DNA of 5,706 bases from Candidatus Glassiibacteriota bacterium (GTDB taxonomy: Bacteria; Gemmatimonadota; Glassbacteria; GWA2-58-10): assembly GCA_016934095.1 (NCBI GenBank), contig JAFGTO010000331.1, forward strand, positions 1 through 5,706. The letters are read 5' to 3'. The notes beneath the pieces were generated by a model that was given only the letters and a program-made list of their open reading frames with translations, made no database searches and was not told the origin of the DNA. A program made the translations under genes and the position numbers. This document shows, piece after piece, positions 1-5,706 of this stretch; within the stretch, counting starts at the first letter, position 1, and each line of letters begins with the position of its first letter.

Positions 1-1124
1 CCGGGATCACCAGGGACACGCCGGACCCGGTCGGGGGGATGATCGACCGCGACCCAGCCACCGGCGAGCCCACCGGAGGCCTTCACGAGGAAGCCGAAGA
101 GCTTGTCCGGCGGGTGATGCCCTCCGAGAAGCCCCTGACCAGGGAAGAGACCGCCCGGGTGGTGCGCGATATGCTTCGGAAGGTGGCTGCGGCGGGGCTT
201 ACCTGCATTTACGACAATGCTGGCAGCACCGAGGTCGCTGCCGTGCTGGACCTCAGGGAGCGCGGCGAGCTGCCGGTAAGGTTCAGGGTTGACCTGGGGA
301 TAGACCACTTCCGCGAGATGAGCGGCCTCGGCCTCACGGACAAACCGTTTGGCGATGAGTGGGTCAAGCTCTGCGGCATGAAGTTTTTCTTCGACGGGTC
401 TATCTCCGCCCGCACAGCCTTCGTGTCCGAGCCTTACCTGCACCGGGATAATTTCTACGGGGTGATGGCCACCACCAGGGAGCTTGCCGCCAGGACGCTC
501 GAGGAAGCCTACGCCGCCGGCTGCCGTATCTCGGCCCACGCCAACGGGGACCGGGCGATCGCCATGTACCTGGAGATCATGGAGGAGCTCCAGCGCAAAT
601 ACCCGCGCCATGACCCCAGGAACCGGATCATCCACTGCACGGTGCTCAACCCGGAGCTGGTGGACCGGATCAAGCGGCTGGGCATGCTGCCCACCCTGTT
701 CGGGGCCTACCCTTACTACCACGGAGACAAGCTGATCCCCGCTTTCGGAGAAAAACGCCTGGAGTGGATGTTCGCCGCCCGCTCGCTGCTGGATGCCGGA
801 GTCGCGGTCTCGGCCAACTCTGACTATGACGCTTCCCCCTTCCCCCCGCTGATGGGCATCCACGCCCTGGTCAACCGGCGGACAAAGGCCGGCAAGCCTG
901 TCGGGGAGCAGCAGAAAATCAGCGTGGTCGAAGCGCTCAGGCTCTACACCATAAACGCCGCTTACCAGTCTTTCGATGAAGACCTGCTGGGCTCGGTCGA
1001 GCCGGGCAAGTGCGCAGACCTGGTGGTGCTAGGCGAAGACATCCTGAGCGTGCCTGCGGAGAGGATCATCGAGATCCCGGTCGAGATGACCCTGGTGGGC
1101 GGCAAAGTCGTGTTCGAGAAATGA
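1..1124 (+). CDS. Amidohydrolase family protein, YtcJ-like (Amidohydro_3), 5'-truncated by the window edge
   Basis: Metal-dependent hydrolase of the amidohydrolase superfamily; the substrate cannot be told from sequence (family members act on amide or C-N bonds of small molecules). The reading frame is open from base 3, and the residues before the first ATG at 39 (GITRDTPDPVGG) already match the family, so ATG 39 is internal and the true start is upstream. About 373 residues remain of a family usually near 540, so the N-terminal HxH metal motif is missing from view. Counting from the Met at 39, visible family motifs are K115 in MKFFFDG, a candidate for the lysine region of the site; H167 in SAHANGD and H199 in IIHC, likely metal ligands; and D262 in ANSDYD, the likely catalytic or metal-binding aspartate. 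The C-terminus (EPGKCADLVVL, then VGGKVVF) is the standard composite beta-sandwich end. No signal is visible because the N-terminus is absent. The family assignment is firm; the reaction is unknown. Confidence 0.93.
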   Translation, partial: GITRDTPDPVGGMIDRDPATGEPTGGLHEEAEELVRRVMPSEKPLTREETARVVRDMLRKVAAAGLTCIYDNAGSTEVAAVLDLRERGELPVRFRVDLGIDHFREMSGLGLTDKPFGDEWVKLCGMKFFFDGSISARTAFVSEPYLHRDNFYGVMATTRELAARTLEEAYAAGCRISAHANGDRAIAMYLEIMEELQRKYPRHDPRNRIIHCTVLNPELVDRIKRLGMLPTLFGAYPYYHGDKLIPAFGEKRLEWMFAARSLLDAGVAVSANSDYDASPFPPLMGIHALVNRRTKAGKPVGEQQKISVVEALRLYTINAAYQSFDEDLLGSVEPGKCADLVVLGEDILSVPAERIIEIPVEMTLVGGKVVFEK

Positions 1125-1142
1125 CTCCAGGCGGCCGGATCC

Positions 1143-1157
1143 TGCACAGCCTGTGCG
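1143..1157 (+). other. Small hairpin between the amidohydrolase and fucosidase genes
   Basis: GCACA (1144-1148) and TGTGC (1152-1156) are perfect inverted repeats around a GCC loop, extended by a T-G pair. No T-run follows on the + strand, so this is not a standard intrinsic terminator. It may be a 3'-end RNA structure or chance. The rest of the 86-base gap (1125-1210) shows no clear promoter, so read-through from the amidohydrolase gene into the fucosidase gene is possible. Confidence 0.25.
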
Positions 1158-1199
1158 GAGTTACGGCCCTGGACCGGCGGAAAAAACCATCAACCGGAT

Positions 1200-1213
1200 G
1201 GAGGTGTTGCGTG
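1200..1213 (+). promoter_or_regulatory. Shine-Dalgarno site that fixes the GTG start of the fucosidase gene
   Basis: GGAGGT at 1200-1205 sits five bases before GTG 1211-1213. The frame is open further upstream, to 1010, but that stretch overlaps the amidohydrolase gene and encodes no family-like residues. Translation from GTG 1211 instead gives a clean signal peptide at once. Confidence 0.75.
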
Positions 1214-2518
1214 GCCAAGCATAATAGGACTGTGGCTGTAGCTTTCTGTCTTCTCCTGGCGGCAGCCTGCGGCCGTGCCGCCGAGCAGGGCGACCTCGGT
1301 TACACCCCTGCCCCGGAGAACCTCGAGGCGCGGCAGTGGTTCCAGGATGCCAAGTTCGGCCTGTTCATCCACTGGGGAGTCTACAGCCTGCTGGGCCGGG
1401 GCGAGTGGGTGATGCACGTCGAGGACATCCCGATCGCCGAGTACGAGAAGCTGCCGCCACAGTTCGACCCGACCGGGTTCGACCCGGATGAATGGTGCAG
1501 GATGGCCGCGGATGCAGGGATGCGCTACATCACCATTACCAGCAAGCACCATGACGGGTTCGCCATGTTCGACAGCAAGGTGAGCGACTATGATATCGTG
1601 GAGCGCACCCCCTACGGCAGGGACGTGCTGAAAATGCTGGCCGGGGCCTGCGAGCGGCACGGGCTGAAGCTTTTCTTCTACCACTCGCAGCTCGACTGGC
1701 ACCACCCCGATTACTACCCCAGGGGCGGCAGCTACTCGCACGGCCGCCCGGAGAGCGGCGACTGGCAGCGCTACCTGGACTACATGGACTCCCAGCTCAC
1801 GGAGCTCTGCACCGGCTACGGCAAGCTCGGGGGTATCTGGTTCGACGGGATGTGGGAAAAGCCCGAGGCTGACTGGCGCCTGGGCAGGACCTACCGCCTG
1901 ATCCACCGGCTCCAGCCCCAGGCCCTGATCGGCAGCAACCACCATGTCGCCCCCTTCCCCGGCGAGGACTTCCAGATGTTCGAAAAGGGACTCCCCGGCC
2001 GTGACCCTTTCAACAAGGGCGCCGGGATCTCGGCCCTGCCCCTGGAGACCTGCGAGACGATCAACCACTCCTGGGGATACGACCGGCAGGACCACTGGCC
2101 CAAGTCCACCCGGGAGCTGCTGCACTACCTGATCAGGGCAGCCGGGAACAACGCCAACTTCCTGCTGAACGTGGGGCCCAAGCCGGACGGCACTATCCAG
2201 CAGGACCACCGCAAGCGGCTCGAGGCCATGGGACAGTGGCTGCGCAAGTACGGGGACACGGTCTATGGCACCCGGGGCGGGCCTTTCGCGGAGCAGAGCT
2301 GGGGGGTCTCGACAGTCAAGGGCGGCCGGGTGTTCCTGCACGTGCTCGGGCCGGATGCGGTGATCACCCTGCCGGAGATCGGCAGGCCTGTCAGGTCGGC
2401 TGCGCTGTTGGACAAAACCCCGCTGGAGCTGAGGGCGACCCCCCTCGGCACAGTGGTCAAGATGCCGGAAAACAGGCCGGATGAATACGACACCATTGTC
2501 GAGGTGGAGCTGGAATAG
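1211..2518 (+). CDS. Exported alpha-L-fucosidase, glycoside hydrolase family 29
   Basis: Predicted retaining exo-glycosidase that releases L-fucose from glycans, acting outside the cytoplasm. From GTG 1211 the product has 435 residues, normal for GH29. Residues 1-25 form a signal peptide: basic MAKHNR, hydrophobic VAVAFCLLLAAA, then C20. LAAAC resembles a lipobox, so it may be a lipoprotein, but signal peptidase I cleavage near GRAA is also possible. The catalytic (beta/alpha)8 barrel spans roughly 35-345. It carries FGLFIHWG (51-56 region, H54), KHHDGF (112-117), the IWFDG motif with D212 as the expected nucleophile, an ETCETINHSWGYD segment whose E279 or E282 are acid/base candidates, and LLNVGPKPDG (from 318). 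A small C-terminal beta domain follows (about 350-435). The family call rests on these motifs together. Linkage preference (alpha-1,2/3/4/6) cannot be read. The gene lies 86 bases after the amidohydrolase and may be cotranscribed with it; no functional link between the two is evident, and no sulfatase or SusC/D partner is in view. Confidence 0.95.
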   Translation: MAKHNRTVAVAFCLLLAAACGRAAEQGDLGYTPAPENLEARQWFQDAKFGLFIHWGVYSLLGRGEWVMHVEDIPIAEYEKLPPQFDPTGFDPDEWCRMAADAGMRYITITSKHHDGFAMFDSKVSDYDIVERTPYGRDVLKMLAGACERHGLKLFFYHSQLDWHHPDYYPRGGSYSHGRPESGDWQRYLDYMDSQLTELCTGYGKLGGIWFDGMWEKPEADWRLGRTYRLIHRLQPQALIGSNHHVAPFPGEDFQMFEKGLPGRDPFNKGAGISALPLETCETINHSWGYDRQDHWPKSTRELLHYLIRAAGNNANFLLNVGPKPDGTIQQDHRKRLEAMGQWLRKYGDTVYGTRGGPFAEQSWGVSTVKGGRVFLHVLGPDAVITLPEIGRPVRSAALLDKTPLELRATPLGTVVKMPENRPDEYDTIVEVELE

Positions 2519-2542
2519 GCGGCCGGGGCCCGCAAAAAATGG

Positions 2543-2572
2543 TTGCCAACGGGTTTCGGGCCGCGGTATATT
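2543..2572 (+). promoter_or_regulatory. Sigma70-like promoter upstream of asnS
   Basis: TTGCCA (2543-2548) matches the -35 consensus at five of six bases, and TATATT (2567-2572) matches the -10 consensus at five of six, with an 18-base spacer. Transcription would start near 2579, giving a leader of about 148 bases before the asnS ATG. The site lies just after the fucosidase stop, in a locally AT-rich patch within GC-rich DNA, which suggests asnS has its own transcription unit. The consensus is that of Escherichia coli-type sigma70; use in this organism is assumed. Confidence 0.55.
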
Positions 2573-2579
2573 AGCTCGT

Positions 2580-2727
2580 GCAGTAATTATATATTTTGCA
2601 GTCAGATAGCCAGAGAGGCCGTAGCTGTAAAAGTCAGCCTGCGGCCCCAGCGGGCCGGGGAACGGCCTGCAGGCAGACCGACTCAAGGAGCGGGGATCCC
2701 CGCCGACAAATCCGGGAGACAAGCAAG
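2580..2727 (+). promoter_or_regulatory. Structured 5' leader of asnS (three or four hairpins, no T-box)
   Basis: Hand folding shows a strong stem at 2617-2646: GGCCGTAGCTG (2617-2627) pairs with 2635-2646 through eleven pairs, one of them T-G, with one bulged C (2639) and a 7-base loop TAAAAGT. A competing 5-bp hairpin uses 2643-2647 with 2652-2656. A third, CGG-c-CTG/CAG-a-CCG, spans 2663-2680 with a CAGG loop. A fourth is the perfect 14-base palindrome GCGGGGATCCCCGC (2690-2703). The asnS Shine-Dalgarno GGGAG (2714-2718) lies after these in an unpaired stretch. I see no T-box AGGGTGGNACCGCG motif and no terminator T-run, so attenuation by uncharged tRNA of the classic type is not supported. 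The leader could be a cis-regulatory RNA or simply GC-rich structure. Confidence 0.4.
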
Positions 2728-4074
<1,347 letters not shown>

Positions 4075-4111
4075 GCCGCCGACCGGGCCCCAGAGCTTAC
4101 GGAGAGATCCC

Positions 4112-4672
4112 TTGCCCGAGGAAAAAAACATCCGGGTCCGCGACCGCGACCGCAGCATCCCCATCGAGGTCTACTCGCGCCTGCCGCGCCACCCGGTAAC
4201 CGTGGTGCTGGACAGCCTGCGCAGCCGTTTCAACGTGGGCGCGATCTTCCGCTCCTGCGAGTGCGCGCGGGTGGAAAAGATTTTCACCTGCGGGATCACC
4301 GCCCACCCCCCGGATGAAAAACTTGCCAAGACAGCGATGGGCACCTGCGAGTTCGTGCCCCACGAGCACGTGGCGCGGATATCGGAAGTAATCTCCGGCC
4401 TCCGCGAGAGCGGGATCCCCCTGGTCGCCCTGGAGACCACCAGGCAGAGCCGCTCGATCTACGAGGTCGAGTTCCCCAGGCCGGTCTGCCTGGCAGTGGG
4501 CAACGAGGCCCTGGGCCTGAGCCGCGAGGTACTGGAGGCGGCCGGGATGATCGTGGAAATCCCGCTGCACGGCTACAAGAACAGCCTCAACGTGGCCGCG
4601 GCCACCGGGATCGCCCTCTTTGAAATCCTGCGCCAGTGGGGCGCCGGGACCCCGGAAGTGAGGGATTACTGA
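4112..4672 (+). CDS. SpoU/TrmH-family RNA 2'-O-ribose methyltransferase
   Basis: SAM-dependent methyltransferase of the SPOUT superfamily that methylates a ribose 2'-OH in tRNA or rRNA; the target nucleotide cannot be told. The product has 186 residues, a single catalytic domain with a basic N-terminal tail (residues 1-20, rich in R and D) and no separate L30e-like RNA-binding domain. All three SpoU motifs are present. Motif 1 is RFNVGAIFRSCE, with N41 and the catalytic-type R47. Motif 2 is AVGNEALGLS (G130, N131, E132). Motif 3 is IPLHGYKNSLNVAAATGIAL (from I150; S158, L159, N160). Motifs 2 and 3 form the deep trefoil knot that binds SAM. TTG 4112 is taken as start because GGAGAG (4101-4106) lies five bases before it and the next in-frame ATG falls well inside the conserved domain. 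It follows asnS by 37 bases with no terminator between, so the two are likely cotranscribed. The rRNA or tRNA target stays open because both TrmH- and RlmB-type enzymes share these motifs. Confidence 0.93.
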   Translation: MPEEKNIRVRDRDRSIPIEVYSRLPRHPVTVVLDSLRSRFNVGAIFRSCECARVEKIFTCGITAHPPDEKLAKTAMGTCEFVPHEHVARISEVISGLRESGIPLVALETTRQSRSIYEVEFPRPVCLAVGNEALGLSREVLEAAGMIVEIPLHGYKNSLNVAAATGIALFEILRQWGAGTPEVRDY

Positions 4673-4726
4673 GCCGGATAATTCATGAGGACTTCAGCTC
4701 GTGCATGTTAAAACGCCAGTGGGCGC

Positions 4727-4743
4727 GGGCTGGCAGCCTTTTT
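4727..4743 (+). terminator. Possible intrinsic terminator of the asnS-methyltransferase unit
   Basis: Within the left arm of the long inverted repeat, GGCT (4728-4731) and AGCC (4735-4738) can pair around GGC and are followed at once by five Ts (4739-4743). GCCAG (4715-4719) can instead pair with CTGGC (4730-4734), also just before the T-run. The local stem is short and the T-run modest, so the call is weak. Its position about 55 bases after the stop codon is what is expected. Confidence 0.35.
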
Positions 4744-4759
4744 GCTTTGGCACTGGTAT

Positions 4760-4772
4760 TCGGTTAAACCGA
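4760..4772. repeat. 13-base perfect palindrome TCGGTTAAACCGA in the loop of the long inverted repeat
   Basis: TCGGTT (4760-4765) and AACCGA (4767-4772) are exact inverted repeats about A4766. As RNA this makes a small hairpin with a TAA loop on top of the large stem; as DNA it has the size of a dimeric-regulator half-site pair. No promoter is seen close enough to call it an operator. Confidence 0.4.
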
Positions 4773-4805
4773 CCGGCGGGAGGAGAGCAAAAAGGATGCC
4801 AGCCC

Positions 4806-4872
4806 GCCCCTGACAGAGCACAGGGCTTACTGGTTGCTAAAAGTTATGAATGATCCGGGCTAAATCTGTCAG
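4806..4872. repeat. Further short inverted repeats beside the long one
   Basis: CTGACAGA (4810-4817) is the exact reverse complement of TCTGTCAG (4865-4872), enclosing 47 bases. Inside this, GCCC-c-TG (4806-4812) can pair with CAGGGC (4821-4826) with one bulged base, so the two pairings compete. Eight-base matches at this distance can arise by chance, but their placement directly against the 22-base repeat makes a larger folded RNA possible. Confidence 0.35.
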
Positions 4873-5062
4873 AACGCCAGGAATGCTCACGCTGTTCAAT
4901 TCAACTGTATTTCCTCTCGAACCAGGAAAAAGATTTTCGTTTTCATACATTCTTTCTTATTTTTAATTGGAAGAACAGCAGTATTTATCATTGGACGTAC
5001 CAGAAATCGTGGATGGGCCGGCTAAAGAATCAGCCTGGTGAAAACAAATATCTATCCCCTGC
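4873..5062 (+). other. AT-rich non-coding stretch, probable promoter region of the TerB-like gene
   Basis: This stretch is clearly more AT-rich than the genes to its left, especially about 4905-4990, which has T- and A-runs and candidate -10-like TATTTT and TATTTA boxes. No well-spaced -35/-10 pair could be chosen with confidence. A small hairpin TTTCCT/AGGAAA lies at 4910-4929. The only open frame of note (ATG 4883, 27 codons) has no properly spaced ribosome site. No tRNA or other known RNA was recognised. By position the stretch should hold the promoter for the gene at 5075. Confidence 0.35.
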
Positions 5063-5063
5063 A

Positions 5064-5069
5064 AGGAGG
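5064..5069 (+). promoter_or_regulatory. Strong Shine-Dalgarno site of the TerB-like gene
   Basis: AGGAGG at 5064-5069, within AAGGAGGA, is a near-ideal match to the 16S rRNA tail. It lies five bases before ATG 5075, which fixes the start and suggests efficient translation. Confidence 0.85.
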
Positions 5070-5074
5070 AGACC

Positions 5075-5536
5075 ATGGTACGCGTACAAGACCTGTTCAA
5101 CCTGACACCCAGTATGCTTATGGATTTCAAGGCTGAAATCCCGGAAGAAAAGATGGTATACTACATTGCCGCTCTCAGGGAAGTGGCCAGGATCGGCGGG
5201 GTATCCTCGACTGAGGACCGGTTTATCAAGAACTTAATAACCTACCTTGATTTGCCTGCGGATGTCCCGGACAAAGCCAGAAACCTGACCGAGAATCAGT
5301 CGCTGTCCCTGGGGGAGCTTACCGCCAAGATGGAGGAGCCCTTGCTGCGTGTCTGCCTGCTGCGGGATGCCTACGTTATGGTAATGTTGGATGAAAACGT
5401 AGACGAGGTCGAATGGCTCACCCTCGAAAGGCTTGCCGGCGCACTGGGCTTGTCGCACTCGGTGGTGAAAAAAGTGACCAGGCTAGTTGATGATATCGTG
5501 GAGATCAAAGCCGAATTGGAAGAATTGTCGGAGTAA
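5075..5536 (+). CDS. Small acidic TerB-like helical protein, function unknown
   Basis: The 153-residue protein is predicted to be all-helical and cytoplasmic, with no signal peptide or membrane segment. Two helix-turn-helix-like halves resemble the TerB (tellurite-resistance protein B) fold. The first is REVARIGGVSSTEDRFIKNL (35-54). The second is DAYVMVMLDENVDEVEWLTL (98-117) followed by ERLAGALGLS. The second half keeps the TerB pattern of an acidic D-x-N-x-D-xx-E cluster (D106, N108, D110, E113), a possible metal site; in the first half the matching aspartate of the usual ADG motif is replaced (IGG, 40-42), with only E47 and D48 following. The C-terminus (about 130-153) is a charged, probably coiled, helix. 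It stands alone: no terA, terC, terD or terZ neighbours are present, so tellurite resistance should not be inferred. Codon use is less GC-biased than in the other genes here. It probably has its own promoter in the AT-rich region upstream and its own terminator downstream. The fold call is from pattern alone; an unrelated helical family is possible. Confidence 0.75.
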   Translation: MVRVQDLFNLTPSMLMDFKAEIPEEKMVYYIAALREVARIGGVSSTEDRFIKNLITYLDLPADVPDKARNLTENQSLSLGELTAKMEEPLLRVCLLRDAYVMVMLDENVDEVEWLTLERLAGALGLSHSVVKKVTRLVDDIVEIKAELEELSE

Positions 5537-5663
5537 TTCCCTCCGGCTGAAAACTTTTTGCCTGGATTACCGACAAACCAAGGGTTGGGAAAATTTCTAT
5601 TTTAAGGCTAATTAAGCAATTTATTAATATTCGAGAAAAAATCCCGATCATTCCAGGGCCGCA

Positions 5664-5696
5664 GACCCCGGCACCCGGGCTGGCGGTCATTTTTTT
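5664..5696 (+). terminator. Intrinsic (Rho-independent) terminator after the TerB-like gene
   Basis: GACC (5664-5667) pairs with GGTC (5685-5688). After one bulged C (5684), CCGGC (5668-5672) pairs with GGCTG read inward (5679-5683), giving nine pairs in all with one G-T and a six-base loop. One A and then seven Ts (5690-5696) follow, the classic form. It lies about 130 bases after the stop at 5536. The intervening stretch (5537-5663) is AT-rich, contains no gene, and has only a small CCAA/TTGG hairpin near 5580. Confidence 0.75.
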
Positions 5697-5706
5697 CGCG
5701 GCCTGC

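Larger units (their letters stand above)
4720..4812. repeat. Long near-perfect inverted repeat, 22-base arms around a 39-base centre
   Basis: Left arm 4725-4746 (GCGGGCTGGC, then AGCCTTTTTGCT) is the reverse complement of right arm 4786-4807 at 21 of 22 bases; the only mismatch is G4736 against A4796. Pairing can extend inward by two pairs (4747-4785 as T-G, 4748-4784) and outward across one mismatch to 4720-4812 with two wobble pairs. The result is a stem of roughly 24 to 28 pairs. The centre holds a second, smaller palindrome at 4760-4772. The repeat starts about 50 bases after the methyltransferase stop. No transposase, target duplication or coding sequence is visible around it. It may act as a two-way transcription end, an RNA-stabilising hairpin, or be a REP- or MITE-like dispersed element. 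Confidence 0.85.

Noticed and set aside
1010..1210. Upstream extension of the fucosidase frame
   Set aside because: It overlaps the end of the amidohydrolase gene, lacks a ribosome site, and would bury the signal peptide that begins at GTG 1211.
2519..2540. GC-rich hairpin right after the fucosidase stop as a terminator
   Set aside because: The GCGG/CCGC stem is followed by an A-run, not a T-run, on the + strand, and the opposite strand has the T-run on the wrong side.
1190..2722. Minus-strand open frame of about 510 codons opposite the fucosidase gene
   Set aside because: It is rich in low-complexity G, P, V, A, L and R residues, has no recognisable domain, and mirrors the third-position GC bias of the clearly real GH29 gene on the + strand.
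2596..2727. Upstream extension of the asnS frame from TTG 2596
   Set aside because: No ribosome site precedes it, the residues are low-complexity and unlike AsnRS, and the stretch is better explained as a structured leader.
2580..2727. T-box riboswitch controlling asnS
   Set aside because: The conserved AGGGTGGNACCGCG T-box and a following terminator with T-run are both absent.
4707..4812. Integron attC recombination site
   Set aside because: GTTAAAC at 4763 fits the GTTRRRY core, but it lies in the loop of the repeat rather than at its end, no paired RYYYAAC core sits at the opposite end, and no integrase or cassette is present.
4910..4929. tRNA T-arm-like GGTTCGAG on the minus strand
   Set aside because: The flanking bases do not form a five-pair T-stem and no acceptor, D or anticodon arm is found around it; only a simple TTTCCT/AGGAAA hairpin remains.
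4883..4966. Small open frame of 27 codons from ATG 4883
   Set aside because: No properly spaced Shine-Dalgarno site, AT-rich codons unlike the neighbours, and it lies in the likely promoter region.

Overview
This is a GC-rich bacterial chromosomal window with all five genes on the + strand and no sign of a phage, transposase or CRISPR array. The gene set (YtcJ-like amidohydrolase, exported GH29 fucosidase, AsnRS, SpoU methyltransferase, TerB-like protein), the GTG and TTG starts and the strong Shine-Dalgarno sites fit a high-GC Gram-negative polysaccharide degrader, perhaps of the FCB or PVC groups. That placement is inference; no marker here fixes the phylum.

Layout. Bases 1-1124 hold the C-terminal two thirds of an Amidohydro_3 (YtcJ-like) hydrolase whose start lies off the left edge. 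After a short gap comes a secreted or lipid-anchored GH29 alpha-L-fucosidase (1211-2518, GTG start). A 209-base gap carries a good sigma70-like promoter (2543-2572) and a strongly folded leader of about 150 bases. This feeds asparaginyl-tRNA synthetase asnS (2728-4074), and a SpoU/TrmH-type RNA 2'-O-methyltransferase follows 37 bases later (4112-4672, TTG start). The last two form a likely translation-related operon.

Bases 4673-5074 are a 402-base non-coding stretch. Its first part holds a long, nearly perfect inverted repeat (22-base arms, one mismatch) with terminator-like T-runs; its second part is AT-rich and probably contains the promoter of the next gene. That gene (5075-5536) encodes a small acidic TerB-like helical protein with a near-ideal Shine-Dalgarno site. 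A convincing intrinsic terminator (5664-5696) lies close to the right edge.

The genes are mostly ordinary. No new multi-gene system is visible. The parts most worth a second look are non-coding: the folded asnS leader that lacks a T-box motif, the large inverted repeat after the methyltransferase, and a 9-base motif shared by that repeat and the terminal terminator.
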